From NCBI RefSeq assembly GCF_902170785.1, contig NZ_CABHYG010000011.1, forward strand, positions 1 through 64,000: 64,000 nt of DNA. The letters are read 5' to 3'. Source of the DNA: Yersinia proxima (lineage in GTDB: Bacteria > Pseudomonadota > Gammaproteobacteria > Enterobacterales > Enterobacteriaceae). Numbering within the stretch: position 1 is the first letter of the stretch; each line of letters begins with the position of its first letter. Shown here one piece after another: positions 31,077-40,953 of the stretch. The notes beneath the pieces were generated by a model. That model worked only from the letters and a program-made list of their open reading frames with translations, ran no database searches and had not been told where the DNA came from. Made by a program: the position numbers and the translations under genes.

Positions 31077-31943
31077 TTGAAGGGAAGTGATGTTCAAAAC
31101 AAATGGCGGGCTTATTGCCGTTTGATGCGTATCGATAAGCCCATTGGTTCATTATTACTGCTATGGCCGACACTGTGGGCATTATGGTTGGCAGGGAAAG
31201 GTATTCCCGACACCAAAATATTGATTGTTTTTGTCTTGGGCGTCTTTTTTATGCGCGCAGCTGGGTGTGTCGTCAACGATTATGCTGATCGGCGCATTGA
31301 CGGTTTTGTGAAACGCACCGCATCACGGCCATTACCTAGCGGCCTTATCAGTGAGAGAGAAAGCAAAGTCCTGTTTGTCGTGTTGGTATTGCTCTCGTTT
31401 GGGTTGGTACTCACGCTCAATAGCATGACCATCTGGCTATCATTGGCAGCGCTGGCATTAGCCTGGGTCTATCCCTTTATGAAGCGGGTGACACATCTGC
31501 CGCAGGTGGTTTTGGGTGCAGCCTTTGGCTGGTCAATTCCCATGGGGTTTGCTGCTGTCAGTGAAAGTTTACCTTTGGTTTGTTGGTTGCTTTTATTGGC
31601 GAATATCTGCTGGACGGTGGCTTATGACACCCAATATGCCATGGTCGATCGTGACGATGACCTGAAAATTGGCGTCAAATCTACTGCGATTTTGTTTGGT
31701 CAACAGGACAAACTGATTATTGGTTTGCTGCAACTGGCAACACTGATTCTGATGGTGACTATTGGCTGGCTGATGAATCTTGGCGGAGCATTTTATTGGT
31801 CAATCTTGTTGGCTGGCGCGTTGTTTGTCCACCAACAGAAGATGATTGCCGGGCGTGAACGTGACCCATGCTTCCGCGCATTTTTGAATAATAATTATGT
31901 GGGATTGGTCTTGTTTCTCGGGATCTTCATTAGTTATCTATAA
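31077..31943 (+). CDS. ubiA: 4-hydroxybenzoate octaprenyltransferase
   Basis: UbiA attaches the polyprenyl tail to 4-hydroxybenzoate in the inner membrane. No ATG lies near the conserved N-terminus. Two TTG codons are possible, 31062 and 31077. I choose 31077 (288 residues, the length I recall for Yersinia UbiA) because GGAGAG sits 7 bases before it. The two aspartate-rich Mg-diphosphate motifs are NDYADRRID (about residue 70) and [13 protein letters not shown] (about 190). About nine hydrophobic segments are visible. It follows ubiC closely and shares a bidirectional terminator with plsB. Confidence 0.95.
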   Translation: MKGSDVQNKWRAYCRLMRIDKPIGSLLLLWPTLWALWLAGKGIPDTKILIVFVLGVFFMRAAGCVVNDYADRRIDGFVKRTASRPLPSGLISERESKVLFVVLVLLSFGLVLTLNSMTIWLSLAALALAWVYPFMKRVTHLPQVVLGAAFGWSIPMGFAAVSESLPLVCWLLLLANICWTVAYDTQYAMVDRDDDLKIGVKSTAILFGQQDKLIIGLLQLATLILMVTIGWLMNLGGAFYWSILLAGALFVHQQKMIAGRERDPCFRAFLNNNYVGLVLFLGIFISYL

Positions 31944-31980
31944 AAAAATGGCCAGATGATGAATCCGGCCATTTTTGTTT
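31944..31980. terminator. Bidirectional terminator between ubiA and plsB
   Basis: Perfect 10-bp stem AAAAATGGCC / GGCCATTTTT with a 13-base loop, T-rich on the plus side and A-rich on the left, so it works for both convergent transcripts. Confidence 0.92.
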
Positions 31981-32000
31981 TTGCTTAACAGCGCGAAGAG

Positions 32001-34469
32001 TTAGTTTTCTTCTTTATCTTCTGCCTCGGGTTCTGGCAGCAAATTATTGGTTTCTGCCGGCATACTGACACTTTCAATCGTCAGTTTTACTTCCGGAGTC
32101 ATCAATGCGCTCAGCATATTATAAACTTCCAGCGTATTCTCCTGAATAGCATCACCGCTGTCGCTGATATAACCCTCTTCGCGCAACGTGCCCACCAAGG
32201 TTGAGAACACCGCTTTATCGAAGAATTCCGGTGCGTTAATCCCATGTAGCACAGACAAACGCTGTGCCATAATGCGACTCTCTTTCTCCAGTGCACCGCG
32301 ATTGATACTTGGGTTTGCACTCAGTAATGACAGCGTAATCGCATAACGTTGCAGGGTTTCTCGCACACCCGCCGCCAGTAATTGCAGTGGGCGAATACGG
32401 GCTGGGTTCAGCACTAACTCATTCCCTTTGTCGCAAATCAACTGCTGGCGCGCCAGTTCATCAATCAGCGTATCCAGGGTTTGTGGCAATTCCTCTTTGC
32501 TGTAATGCAGGAATAGCTCAGCTTTCAGCATCGGGTAGATCATACTGATTTGACGTAACAACTCGGCGCGGGTAATACGCCGTTGGTACATTACCATGCT
32601 GGCAATCAGCGATGGCAGGATCAGCAAGTGCTGGATGTTATTGCGATAGTAGGTCATCAGCACGGCTTGTTCCCGTGGCAGGATGATAATGTCACCAATA
32701 TTGTCTTTCTCCACCTCGAACTTATTCATATTCAAGGCGTGATTAAGTAACTCTTCCGGCGTTTTATCCGGCACGGTAACATCTTTCGCATAAGGCACAT
32801 TGCGCATCAGTTGCAAGTAGCAATCAAGTTGCTCAAGTAACTGCTCGCGGGTGAGTGAACGCTGACGTGAAGCTAACAATGCGGTAGAACACAAGTTCAT
32901 GGCATTGGCTGCTGCCGCATTGTTAATTCGGACCATAATCTTACCGGCCAAATCATTCACCGCCGGCGTCAGCCAGCTTGGGCGCTGTGCTTCAATAGGA
33001 TCGATAGCATCACGCCACTGCGGCACATTGGTGTTCAGATAGGTGGTCAACGGTATCGGCTCACCAAAGTTGACGTAGCCTTGACCGAGATTGCGCAGCT
33101 TGCGCAAGCCGCGCAACATCTGCAACAGGCTCTCTTTCTCTTTAGTCGCACCACGTAGCTCTTTGGCGTAAGTACCCACTTCCATCACATGCTCGTAACC
33201 GATGTAAATCGGCACCAAGGTGATTGGGCGTGAACCGCCGCGCAGCATCGCCTGTATGGTCATCGACAATGTGCCGGTTTTGGGCTCCAGCAGACGGCCG
33301 GTACGTGAGCGCCCACCTTCAACAAAGTATTCCACTGAGTAGCCACGGGTGAATAACTCACCCAGATATTCACGGAATACGGTGGAATAGAGCTTGTTGC
33401 CTTTAAAGGTGCGGCGGATAAAGAAAGCACCTAAGCGGCGGAAGATCGGGCCAGCAGGCCAGAAATTAAGGTTGATACCGGCAGCAATATGCGGCGGCAC
33501 CAGCCCCTGGTGATAAAGGACATAGGAAAGCAGCAGGTAATCCATGTGGCTGCGGTGGCAAGGCACATAGACGATTTCATGGCCATCTTGCGCTAACTGC
33601 CGTACACGCTCTGCATTATGGACGTTAATCCCCTGATACAAGCGGTTCCACGTCCAGCTCAAAACCCTATCCGACAGACGCACGGCTTCATAAGAGAAGT
33701 CAGCAGCAATTTCTTCCATCAGCGTAATGGCGTTTTGCTGTGCTTTCTCATGGGAGATTTTCTTGGTGCGAGCTTCATCAGCGACCGCTTTTTCAATCGC
33801 TTTGGATGTTAACAGCTTCTTGAATAGGTCTTGACGCGCCGGTAAGCTCGGGCCGACCGCCGCCAAACGCTGGCGCGAGAAGTGCATCCGCGCTACGCGT
33901 GCCAGTTTGTGGGCAATCGTTTTATCTGTACCATGCTCACTGGCCATCCGGCGCAGTGAAACCGTGGTCGAGAAACGCACAAAGCTATCGCGGCCCAGCC
34001 ACAATACTGCAAAGAATTTCTGCACACCGTTTAGTACGCGCAAATGTGGCGTACCGTGGCCTTCGCGGCCTGGAGAGCGGCCAAACATCACCGACACCGG
34101 CAGCATTTGAATATCCAGCTCCGGGTTATTGCGATGCAGATCGAGATAATCGTGGAATATTTTTACCGATTCCTGCTTCGGGGCATAGTAGCGAAACACC
34201 CTTGGGCCGTTATCGATAAAGACATGGCTGGGAAGCTGCACGCCATCGATTTCCAATGGAATCAATGGGTCGGGCAGATCCTGGGCCTGACACTGCGCTC
34301 GCAAAGTCAGTAAATCAGCCTTAGAATTGTAAGGCAAAACGTACAGAATAGGACGAGATGGGTCTAACCCTAACTCAGTCACAGGATCTGCCGGAATAAC
34401 CTTGCTTTTTACCAATAATTTAAGTGGTAAATTCAATAACTTATAATATATTTTACGCCAACCTGACAT
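32001..34469 (-). CDS. plsB: Glycerol-3-phosphate acyltransferase
   Basis: PlsB acylates sn-glycerol 3-phosphate at position 1, the first step of phospholipid synthesis, at the inner membrane. From ATG 34469 it starts [16 protein letters not shown] as in E. coli and has 822 residues. An in-frame upstream ATG at 34547 adds 26 residues with no similarity. The AAGAGG before the chosen start is a little far (about 12 bases), so the start is probable only. The acyltransferase motifs are present: HRSHMD near residue 305, [24 protein letters not shown] and VPIYIGYE. It is divergent from dgkA. Confidence 0.95.
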   Translation of the reverse strand: MSGWRKIYYKLLNLPLKLLVKSKVIPADPVTELGLDPSRPILYVLPYNSKADLLTLRAQCQAQDLPDPLIPLEIDGVQLPSHVFIDNGPRVFRYYAPKQESVKIFHDYLDLHRNNPELDIQMLPVSVMFGRSPGREGHGTPHLRVLNGVQKFFAVLWLGRDSFVRFSTTVSLRRMASEHGTDKTIAHKLARVARMHFSRQRLAAVGPSLPARQDLFKKLLTSKAIEKAVADEARTKKISHEKAQQNAITLMEEIAADFSYEAVRLSDRVLSWTWNRLYQGINVHNAERVRQLAQDGHEIVYVPCHRSHMDYLLLSYVLYHQGLVPPHIAAGINLNFWPAGPIFRRLGAFFIRRTFKGNKLYSTVFREYLGELFTRGYSVEYFVEGGRSRTGRLLEPKTGTLSMTIQAMLRGGSRPITLVPIYIGYEHVMEVGTYAKELRGATKEKESLLQMLRGLRKLRNLGQGYVNFGEPIPLTTYLNTNVPQWRDAIDPIEAQRPSWLTPAVNDLAGKIMVRINNAAAANAMNLCSTALLASRQRSLTREQLLEQLDCYLQLMRNVPYAKDVTVPDKTPEELLNHALNMNKFEVEKDNIGDIIILPREQAVLMTYYRNNIQHLLILPSLIASMVMYQRRITRAELLRQISMIYPMLKAELFLHYSKEELPQTLDTLIDELARQQLICDKGNELVLNPARIRPLQLLAAGVRETLQRYAITLSLLSANPSINRGALEKESRIMAQRLSVLHGINAPEFFDKAVFSTLVGTLREEGYISDSGDAIQENTLEVYNMLSALMTPEVKLTIESVSMPAETNNLLPEPEAEDKEEN

Positions 34470-34594
34470 AACTACATGAAGCCTCTTGTTAGCAATTCGT
34501 CGCAAGGATACCAGAAACTGGTTTTGAGATCTGTGGTGATAAGACAACAGAAAGCGGCAAAAATCATCATTAACTTAAGATAAAGGCAATAAAA

Positions 34595-34963
34595 ATGGCA
34601 AATCAGTCAACAGGATTAACCCGAATCTATAAAGCCGCTGGTTATTCTGTGAAAGGTTTAACCGCCGCCTGGAAAAATGAAGCCGCATTTCGTCAGGAAG
34701 CAGTGGCTGCCATACTCGCTATCATACTGGCCTTCTGGCTGGATGTAGATGTCATAGCGCGTATTTTATTGATCGCGAGTGTGGTGTTAGTCATCATTGT
34801 TGAAGTCATCAATAGCGCTATTGAAGCGGTGGTGGACCGCATCGGCAGTGAACTCCATGAACTATCAGGTCGAGCCAAGGATATGGGGTCTGCTGCCGTG
34901 TTTTTGGCCATTTTGTTGGCGCTATTTATCTGGATAACAGTGCTCTGGCAACATCTCGGCTAA
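34595..34963 (+). CDS. dgkA: Diacylglycerol kinase
   Basis: DgkA recycles diacylglycerol to phosphatidic acid using ATP, notably the diacylglycerol left by membrane-derived oligosaccharide synthesis. The 122-residue protein has three membrane helices and the family signature EVINSAIEAVVDRIG with the catalytic Glu (about residues 69-76), plus NEAAFRQE near the N-terminus and ELSGRAKDMGSAAV. AAGG precedes the ATG. It is divergent from plsB, with 125 bp for both promoters, as in E. coli. Confidence 0.97.
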   Translation: MANQSTGLTRIYKAAGYSVKGLTAAWKNEAAFRQEAVAAILAIILAFWLDVDVIARILLIASVVLVIIVEVINSAIEAVVDRIGSELHELSGRAKDMGSAAVFLAILLALFIWITVLWQHLG

Positions 34964-35045
34964 GAATGCGACGAACAACGCTGTAGATGTAAACAGTGAT
35001 TAATCCCTGTTTTTATTCACTCTTTAGTTCCAAATACCCGCTTAC

Positions 35046-35061
35046 CTGTATATACTCACAG
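35046..35061 (+). promoter_or_regulatory. LexA operator 1 of lexA
   Basis: CTGTATATACTCACAG, a good match to CTG-N10-CAG with the alternating AT centre. It lies 30 bases before the lexA start. E. coli lexA also has two adjoining boxes. Confidence 0.93.
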
Positions 35062-35066
35062 CAAGA

Positions 35067-35082
35067 CTGTATAAACAAACAG
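35067..35082 (+). promoter_or_regulatory. LexA operator 2 of lexA
   Basis: CTGTATAAACAAACAG, CTG-N10-CAG, spaced 5 bases from operator 1. It ends 8 bases before the lexA start, adjoining the GGGGGCGGA ribosome-binding region. Confidence 0.93.
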
Positions 35083-35090
35083 GGGGCGGA

Positions 35091-35699
35091 ATGAAAGCAC
35101 TTACTACCAGACAGCAAGAGGTTTATGACCTTGTGCGCGATCACCTATCGCAAACAGGTATGCCACCGACCCGTGCCGAAATTGCGCAGCGTCTGGGATT
35201 TCGTTCTCCTAACGCTGCTGAAGAGCATTTAAAAGCACTGGCCCGTAAGGGCGTTATCGAGATTGTCTCCGGCGCTTCTCGCGGTATCCGTCTATTGATG
35301 GAAGAGGAAGATGGTTTACCACTTATTGGCCGGGTTGCCGCAGGTGAGCCACTATTAGCGCAGCAGCACATTGAAGGGCACTATAAAGTCGATCCTTCCA
35401 TGTTTAAGCCGAGCGCAGATTTCCTGTTACGGGTTAATGGAATGTCGATGAGAGATATCGGCATTCTGGACGGCGACTTGCTGGCAGTACATAAAACTCA
35501 GGATGTGCGTAATGGACAAGTGGTTGTTGCGCGTATTGACGATGAAGTAACGGTAAAACGTTTGAAAAAACAAGGTAATATCGTACAGCTTCTGCCAGAG
35601 AACAGTGAGTTTCAGCCGATTGTGGTCGATCTGCGTGAACAAAACTTCACTATTGAAGGGCTGGCCGTTGGTGTCATCCGCAATGGCGATTGGATCTGA
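35091..35699 (+). CDS. lexA: LexA repressor
   Basis: LexA represses SOS genes and cleaves itself when RecA is activated by single-stranded DNA. The 202-residue protein has the DNA-binding domain at about 1-70 ([22 protein letters not shown]), the cleavage site Ala84-Gly85 in GRVAAGEP, and the catalytic Ser119 and Lys156 (NGMSM and VTVKRL). Two operators overlap the promoter, giving autoregulation. In E. coli dinF follows lexA directly; here the next gene is yjbJ, so dinF is absent from this place. Confidence 0.98.
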   Translation: MKALTTRQQEVYDLVRDHLSQTGMPPTRAEIAQRLGFRSPNAAEEHLKALARKGVIEIVSGASRGIRLLMEEEDGLPLIGRVAAGEPLLAQQHIEGHYKVDPSMFKPSADFLLRVNGMSMRDIGILDGDLLAVHKTQDVRNGQVVVARIDDEVTVKRLKKQGNIVQLLPENSEFQPIVVDLREQNFTIEGLAVGVIRNGDWI

Positions 35700-35712
35700 T
35701 TTTAGTCGTTCA

Positions 35713-35746
35713 TATATACCCTTCAGCATGAAGGGTATATAACTTA
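35713..35746 (+). terminator. Terminator after lexA
   Basis: A perfect 13-bp stem, TATATACCCTTCA / TGAAGGGTATATA, with a 3-base loop, followed by ACTTATTTT. It lies 13 bases after the lexA stop, consistent with lexA being a single-gene unit here. The remainder to 36007 is AT-rich yjbJ promoter DNA with no gene. Confidence 0.85.
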
Positions 35747-36007
35747 TTTTAATACCTTTCCTATTTCTCCTTATTTAGTTTGAGAACATTCCGATAATAA
35801 GTTATTACTTGCTGTTTTAACTGAATATTACGAATTTTTCTTTTCTGTTTATTACCTAAGTGACAGTGATTAATATTAGTCTGACTTTAATTATCAGTAT
35901 CCTCTGCTATAGTTATTCATACGGTAAGCGAAGTAACGATGTTTAATTTAAATTATTTACCGTATTGAATTAAATAAACTGACTAATTCTAAGGTAACGG
36001 AGATATT

Positions 36008-36217
36008 ATGAATAAAGATCAAGCCGACGGTAACTGGAAGCAGTTTAAAGGTAAAGTGAAAGAGAAATGGGGCAAGTTAACCGATGATGACCTGACAGTC
36101 ATTGAAGGTAAGCGTGACCAACTGGTGGGTAAAATCCAGGAAAAATACGGCTATCAGAAAGAGCAAGCCGAGAAAGAAGTTAAAGCCTGGGAAGATCATA
36201 GTAAATATCGCTGGTAG
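36008..36217 (+). CDS. yjbJ: CsbD-family stress protein YjbJ
   Basis: A 69-residue, highly charged CsbD-family protein nearly identical to E. coli YjbJ: GNWKQFKGKVKEKWGKLTDD, EGKRDQLVGKIQEKYGY and the end SKYRW. CsbD proteins accumulate under general stress; their molecular role is unclear. E. coli yjbJ is also abundant in stationary phase. GGAGA precedes the ATG. Single gene between lexA and zur. Confidence 0.95.
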   Translation: MNKDQADGNWKQFKGKVKEKWGKLTDDDLTVIEGKRDQLVGKIQEKYGYQKEQAEKEVKAWEDHSKYRW

Positions 36218-36493
36218 CAGCGTTAAATGGAATTAAACTGATATCGATATAAATATATTTGGTCTCTAGTTTTATAGAATATTTATTTGTTAAGTAACCA
36301 TTCCTTTTCTATTTTTTAAAATTAAATGAGTGGGAAATTTAATAATTAACAATATTCTATTGGTGTCATATTTATATCGAATCAGCACAAGGACGTGCTT
36401 TATTTAAAGTCCATCCATACTTTCTACTATTCTAATCCCACTTATGTTTGTCCTGCCGCCTATCTGGCGACAGCTTGCTTTTACCATCAGGGA

Positions 36494-37006
36494 CTATTTC
36501 TTTTTAGCCACAATAGAATGGTCATGATCACAATGATCATGGCTTTCGCAGGCTTCGACTTCTCCACATTCAGCACATAAACCATGAGCTTCAACCACAG
36601 TATGGCGCAGGGTAAAGCCCGACTGTTTGGCCAGTTGTGCCAGAGATTCTTCAATGCCGACAGTAGTCCGTTCAGTCACTATCTTGCAGCGATCACAGAT
36701 AAAGAGTGCCGAAGTATGGGTTGGCTCTTCAAAGTGATGGCACAGCACATAGCTGTTTGCTGATTCTACACGGTGAATAAAACCTTGTTCTAGCAAGAAA
36801 TCTAACGCACGGTAGACTGTTGGTGGCTTAGCTTGCGGTTCCGATACACGCAGTAAATCCAACAGGTCATAAGCACTGATTGCGCCAGGTTGCTGCGCCA
36901 TCAAACGCAAAACTTCAAGACGTTGCGGTGTCAGCCGGACGTTTCGTTGTTGGCACAGGCTTTCAGCCTGAGCAAGCAGCCTTTCCTGATTGATAGGGTT
37001 CATCAT
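36494..37006 (-). CDS. zur: Zinc uptake regulator Zur
   Basis: Zur is the Fur-family repressor of zinc-uptake genes. The 170-residue protein has a winged helix at about 20-85 (LTPQRLEVLRLM, PPTVYRALDFL) and a metal-binding C-terminal half with CHHFEEPTHTSALFICDRC and LCAECGEVEACESHDHCDHDHS. The two CxxC pairs (ICDRC, LCAEC) bind structural zinc. The His/Asp-rich tail is longer than I expect from the E. coli form. The ribosome-binding site GAGAAG precedes two adjacent ATGs; I use the first. The interval 36218-36493 is AT-rich with no gene. Confidence 0.95.
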   Translation of the reverse strand: MMNPINQERLLAQAESLCQQRNVRLTPQRLEVLRLMAQQPGAISAYDLLDLLRVSEPQAKPPTVYRALDFLLEQGFIHRVESANSYVLCHHFEEPTHTSALFICDRCKIVTERTTVGIEESLAQLAKQSGFTLRHTVVEAHGLCAECGEVEACESHDHCDHDHSIVAKKK

Positions 37007-37303
37007 TGTCTTCTCACAGCGCTAGTTTATAGTCTGACTTTATCATATTTGCAGCAGTCAGCATAATGACAGGTGTTTAGACTGATTGATGGTTTGCGGT
37101 TCACAAAACCAATCTCATCTATTGGTATCAGTCGAAGTGAACTTCATGGAAGTAAAATAAAACACTTTATAGTGAGTTAACTCTGGTTATGAAATCTAAT
37201 AAAATCATCTGGTTGTATTAATCTGTTTACCTGGCTCTATCTTTTTATTTATAATGATTTTTATGTAATAAAAAATATAATTTATAAAACTATAGAGAAA
37301 TAT
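37007..37303. other. AT-rich interval between zur and the acyltransferase
   Basis: 297 bp with no gene. It carries the zur promoter (minus) and the promoter of the acyltransferase (plus). The right half is strongly AT-rich (TTTTTATTTATAATGATTTT near 37243), matching the composition of the gene that follows and contrasting with zur. Confidence 0.5.
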
Positions 37304-39304
37304 ATGTCCCACAACTTGAGATATAGAGCCGAGTTAGATGGTTTGAGGGCAATAGCTGTTTTAGCCGTGGTTTTCTACCACGCTAAGTTATCTATTTTGG
37401 GTTATGAATTATTTAAAGGTGGCTTTTTTGGTGTTGATATATTTTTTGTATTATCAGGTTTTTTGATAACTTCAATTATATTTTCTGATTTAGAGGGTGA
37501 TAAATTTTCCATACGTGAGTTCTTCTTAAGAAGAGCGAAGAGAATATTACCAGCATTAATTTTCATACTGATCGTTACTTCTTTTTTTGCTTATAGATTT
37601 TTATTGCCAGATAGTTTGGTGGTTTATGCAAAAACGCTGCTATCCGCACTATTTTTTGTATCAAATTTTTATTTTTTTGATGAAGATACTTATGTCTCTG
37701 ACTCAAGTGAATACAAGCCATTATTACATACATGGAGCTTATCTGTTGAATGGCAGTTTTATTTAATATTTCCATTTTTATGTGTTCTTGCATTCAGGTA
37801 TTTTAAATGCAATAAATGGATATTTATTGTATGTTTGCTTTTATTATCGTTGTTATTGGCTCAATTTCTATCATTCTGGCAACCGAATTTTTCTTTTTAT
37901 TTATTACCGACAAGGATGTGGGAGTTATTAGCAGGTAGCATTGTTGCCATTCTTTTAATGGAAAATAAAATTAGGCTAAAAGATAATTACACTAAAATAA
38001 TGCCTATTATCGGCTTGCTTCTTATTATAATTTCAATTGTTTTTATTGATGATAAGATTTTACACCCTTCATTCATTACAGCTATTCCCATATTGGGAAC
38101 ATGTATTATTATTTATTTTTCGCGACAGAATGATATCGCCACGTCACTATTATCAGCCAAACCTGTAATTTTTATTGGCGCTATATCTTATTCCGTTTAT
38201 CTTTGGCATCAACCGCTATTTGTTTTCTATAGAATAAAAATTGGCAGTATAGACAATAAAACATCTTTAATGTTAACTGTCTTTACAGTAATTTTTGCTG
38301 TCATATCATTTTATTTAATCGAAAAACCATTTAGGAAAACACAACTTGCACTATGGAAATGGATAGTGATGTTGGTATCAGTACTCATTCTGGTTATCTT
38401 TGCTGGTGTAGTTATTATTAAAAATGGCTTTGCTGATTCAACGGGAGAACGTTTATCTCCTGTTGCAAAAAAGATGTATCAAGAATTTAAAGTACCTGAA
38501 TTTAGACGATTAGACGGTAACACAAAAGGGAGGAATTACCTTTCAGGTGATGCGGTGCCATCATGTGGGAATAGAGACCCTCTGGATGCATGTCGATTTG
38601 GCGATCAAAGTTGGGTTGTTATTGGTGATAGCTATGCTGGGTCTTTTGAATATGCGTTGCAAACAGAGTTGGCTAAGCAAGGTAAAGGCATTATATCTCT
38701 GGCATATGAACAATGCTCCTTTGTGTCAGATAACTTATGGTTTGGAACTGCGCCAGAGTGTCCAGAAATCAATCGCAGACGTTGGGAAGTGATTAAAGCA
38801 TTCACAGATAAAAAGACGTTTCTTATTGCGGCTAATTATGCCCAATTTAAAGATACCAAACTTGTTGAGGGTGCTTCAGTTCAAGGTATAACATCAGAGA
38901 AAATTGCGCCGAACCAATTGGTATGGGAGTCTTTAGCCGATAATATTAATAAACTGCTTTCCATGGGGCACCGCGTTGTTTTGGTTTACCCAATTCCTTC
39001 GGTACGAACGGATGTGAAAAGGGATTATTTCAGATTACTCGATATCAGTAATGGTAATGTCGGGAAAGTTTATGATAAAAGTACAAAAGGATATAATGCT
39101 GCAATATCATTGAGTGAAGAGTTAGATAACTATATTAAACCTAATCCTAACTTAATTATTATTAGACCCGTTGATAGTTTATGTGATGGGCATAACTGCA
39201 TGATTATCAATAAAAATGGTGGATTGTATAATCAGGGGAATCATCTTTCCAATGCAGGGGCTAAATTGGTCATAGAGCAATTCCCCTTAGGACACCAAAG
39301 ATAA
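37304..39304 (+). CDS. Acyltransferase-3 (OafA/YrhL) with C-terminal SGNH domain
   Basis: A 666-residue membrane O-acyltransferase, probably an acetylase of surface polysaccharide such as O-antigen. The N-terminal domain (about 1-370) has some ten hydrophobic segments and family motifs: RAELDGLRAIAVLAVVFYH with the catalytic-type His26, the FGVDIFFVLSGFLIT block, FFLRRAKRILPA, and HTWSLSVEWQFY. The C-terminal part (about 420-666) is an SGNH-hydrolase-like domain with block I VIGDSYAGSF. Its block V reads QGNHLS, with Gln where the catalytic Asp of DxxH is expected. It is AT-rich and lies between zur and dusA, where E. coli has no such gene, so it is probably acquired. Substrate unknown. Confidence 0.87.
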   Translation: MSHNLRYRAELDGLRAIAVLAVVFYHAKLSILGYELFKGGFFGVDIFFVLSGFLITSIIFSDLEGDKFSIREFFLRRAKRILPALIFILIVTSFFAYRFLLPDSLVVYAKTLLSALFFVSNFYFFDEDTYVSDSSEYKPLLHTWSLSVEWQFYLIFPFLCVLAFRYFKCNKWIFIVCLLLLSLLLAQFLSFWQPNFSFYLLPTRMWELLAGSIVAILLMENKIRLKDNYTKIMPIIGLLLIIISIVFIDDKILHPSFITAIPILGTCIIIYFSRQNDIATSLLSAKPVIFIGAISYSVYLWHQPLFVFYRIKIGSIDNKTSLMLTVFTVIFAVISFYLIEKPFRKTQLALWKWIVMLVSVLILVIFAGVVIIKNGFADSTGERLSPVAKKMYQEFKVPEFRRLDGNTKGRNYLSGDAVPSCGNRDPLDACRFGDQSWVVIGDSYAGSFEYALQTELAKQGKGIISLAYEQCSFVSDNLWFGTAPECPEINRRRWEVIKAFTDKKTFLIAANYAQFKDTKLVEGASVQGITSEKIAPNQLVWESLADNINKLLSMGHRVVLVYPIPSVRTDVKRDYFRLLDISNGNVGKVYDKSTKGYNAAISLSEELDNYIKPNPNLIIIRPVDSLCDGHNCMIINKNGGLYNQGNHLSNAGAKLVIEQFPLGHQR

Positions 39305-39484
39305 ATCCAAATAAATATAAATTTAATAGCATCGGAGGATCTTTTTTGCAGCAAACGATAGAAAGATTTTCCGGATTTCCGGGTACATTTTTGTGCTATT
39401 ATAAGAGCCGTTTTCCGTCACTCTCGTTCAGTCTTTGCCCCATTTATGGGCTGTCGCGAGGCCAATCAAGAATAAATTCAACGA

Positions 39485-40531
39485 ATGTATCAAGAACATA
39501 CTTTAGTCGATTTGGCCATGAAAAAAGATGAGCCAGGCATATCTCCGCGTTACCCCCTACAGCGTTTCTCCGTCGCGCCGATGCTCGACTGGACAGATCG
39601 TCATTGCCGCTATTTTCATCGTTTGTTAACCAAGCAGGCATTGCTATACACCGAAATGGTCACGACAGGTGCGATTATCCATGGTAAAGCAGACTATCTG
39701 GCTTATAGCGAACAGGATCATCCGGTTGCATTGCAACTGGGTGGCAGTGATCCGCAAGCATTAGCCCATTGTGCTAAATTAGCCGAGCAGCGTGGATATA
39801 ATGAAATAAATCTAAATGTAGGTTGCCCGTCTGACCGAGTGCAAAATGGCCGTTTTGGTGCTTGTTTGATGGCTGAGGCCAGCTTGGTTGCTGATTGTAT
39901 AAAAGCGATGCGTGATGTGGTTTCTATTCCAGTTACGGTGAAAACCCGCATCGGGATTGATGAGCTGGATAGCTATGAGTTTTTGTGCGAATTCGTGCAA
40001 ACTGTCGCGGAGCGTGGTGAGTGCGATATATTCACCATTCATGCCCGTAAAGCCTGGCTCTCAGGATTGAGCCCGAAAGAAAACCGCGAAGTACCACCGC
40101 TGGATTATGAGCGAGTTTATCAACTTAAACGTGATTTTCCGGCTCTGACGATCGCCATTAATGGCGGCGTGAAAACACTGGCTGAAGCCAAAGAACATCT
40201 TAAACATGTTGATGGGGTGATGATGGGGCGCGAGGCTTACCAAAACCCCAGTATTTTGACGCAAGTGGATCGTGAACTTTTTGATCCAAATGCACCGGTG
40301 GTCGACAGTGTTAAGGCTATAGAAGCGCTCTTTCCTTATATTGAGCAGGAATTGTCACGCGGTGCTTATTTGGGTCATATCACTCGTCATATTCTGGGTA
40401 TTTTCCAAGGGATACCTGGTGCGCGCCAGTGGCGTCGTCATCTAAGTGAAAATGCACATAAGCCTGGAGCTGATGTTTCCGTGGTAGAACAGGCGCTGGC
40501 TCTGGTGACTCGCCCACAGCACAATTCGTAA
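39485..40531 (+). CDS. dusA: tRNA-dihydrouridine synthase A
   Basis: DusA reduces U20 and U20a in the D loop of tRNAs using FMN and NADPH. The protein has 348 residues with the TIM-barrel motifs [14 protein letters not shown] (about 33-46), [17 protein letters not shown] with the catalytic Cys, TVKTRIGID, and the C-terminal [18 protein letters not shown]. The start is uncertain: ATG 39485 has a poor ribosome-binding site and ATG 39518 is also possible. A promoter-like TATTAT lies at about 39398. dusA is a known integration target of some prophages and islands; the gene here is intact and no integrase is present. Confidence 0.95.
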   Translation: MYQEHTLVDLAMKKDEPGISPRYPLQRFSVAPMLDWTDRHCRYFHRLLTKQALLYTEMVTTGAIIHGKADYLAYSEQDHPVALQLGGSDPQALAHCAKLAEQRGYNEINLNVGCPSDRVQNGRFGACLMAEASLVADCIKAMRDVVSIPVTVKTRIGIDELDSYEFLCEFVQTVAERGECDIFTIHARKAWLSGLSPKENREVPPLDYERVYQLKRDFPALTIAINGGVKTLAEAKEHLKHVDGVMMGREAYQNPSILTQVDRELFDPNAPVVDSVKAIEALFPYIEQELSRGAYLGHITRHILGIFQGIPGARQWRRHLSENAHKPGADVSVVEQALALVTRPQHNS

Positions 40532-40564
40532 GAAAAGTGACTATAAGTTAGTGAAATTGACCAT

Positions 40565-40595
40565 GCCTGCCTATTTCTCTGGCAGGCTTATTTTA
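40565..40595 (+). terminator. Terminator after dusA
   Basis: Perfect 7-bp stem GCCTGCC / GGCAGGC with a 9-base loop and TTATTTTAT tail, 33 bases after the dusA stop. Confidence 0.85.
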
Positions 40596-40638
40596 TCTAA
40601 AGCAAATAAATTCAACCGGTTAGATACGTTTACTAGAT

Positions 40639-40654
40639 TGGCACGTTTCTTGTA
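40639..40654 (+). promoter_or_regulatory. Sigma-54 promoter of pspG
   Basis: TGGCACGTTTCTTGTA matches the -24/-12 consensus TGGCACG-N4-TTGCW except that the -12 GC is GT. It lies 81 bases before the pspG start. In E. coli pspG is transcribed by sigma-54 with PspF, so the context agrees. Confidence 0.85.
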
Positions 40655-40734
40655 ATACTCTTGATAAAACCTCAGGCGATATCATTTATTTAATGATACA
40701 GCGGTGGGGATACACCGTTATTAAGGAGTTAGCC

Positions 40735-40953
40735 ATGTTCGAAATTCTTTTTGTTATTGGTTTTTTCATCATGTTGATGGCAACCGGCATCTCCTTGTTG
40801 GGCATATTTGCAGCTTTAGTGGTAGCGGCAGCTTTTATGATGCTAGGTGGTTTATTTGTGATGATGATTAAATTACTGCCATGGTTGATTTTGGCTGTTG
40901 TGGTGGTCTGGATATGGCGTTCAATGCAGAAACCCACTGTAAGGCGTTACTAA
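40735..40953 (+). CDS. pspG: Phage shock protein G
   Basis: PspG is a small inner-membrane effector of the phage-shock response to envelope stress. From ATG 40735 (AAGGAG 6 bases upstream) it has 72 residues; an upstream in-frame ATG at 40693 lies too close to the promoter and has no ribosome-binding site. Two hydrophobic segments (about 3-25 and 28-60) include FVIGFFIMLMATGISLLGI and MIKLLPWLIL. It ends shorter than the 80-residue E. coli protein. Single-gene unit under a sigma-54 promoter. Confidence 0.93.
   Translation: MFEILFVIGFFIMLMATGISLLGIFAALVVAAAFMMLGGLFVMMIKLLPWLILAVVVVWIWRSMQKPTVRRY

Noticed and set aside
32803-32880. Possible small frames near the plsB C-terminal half
   Set aside because: All overlap conserved plsB coding sequence out of frame.
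39485-39650. dusA-type prophage attachment site
   Set aside because: The dusA 5' end is intact and no integrase, duplication or phage gene lies nearby.
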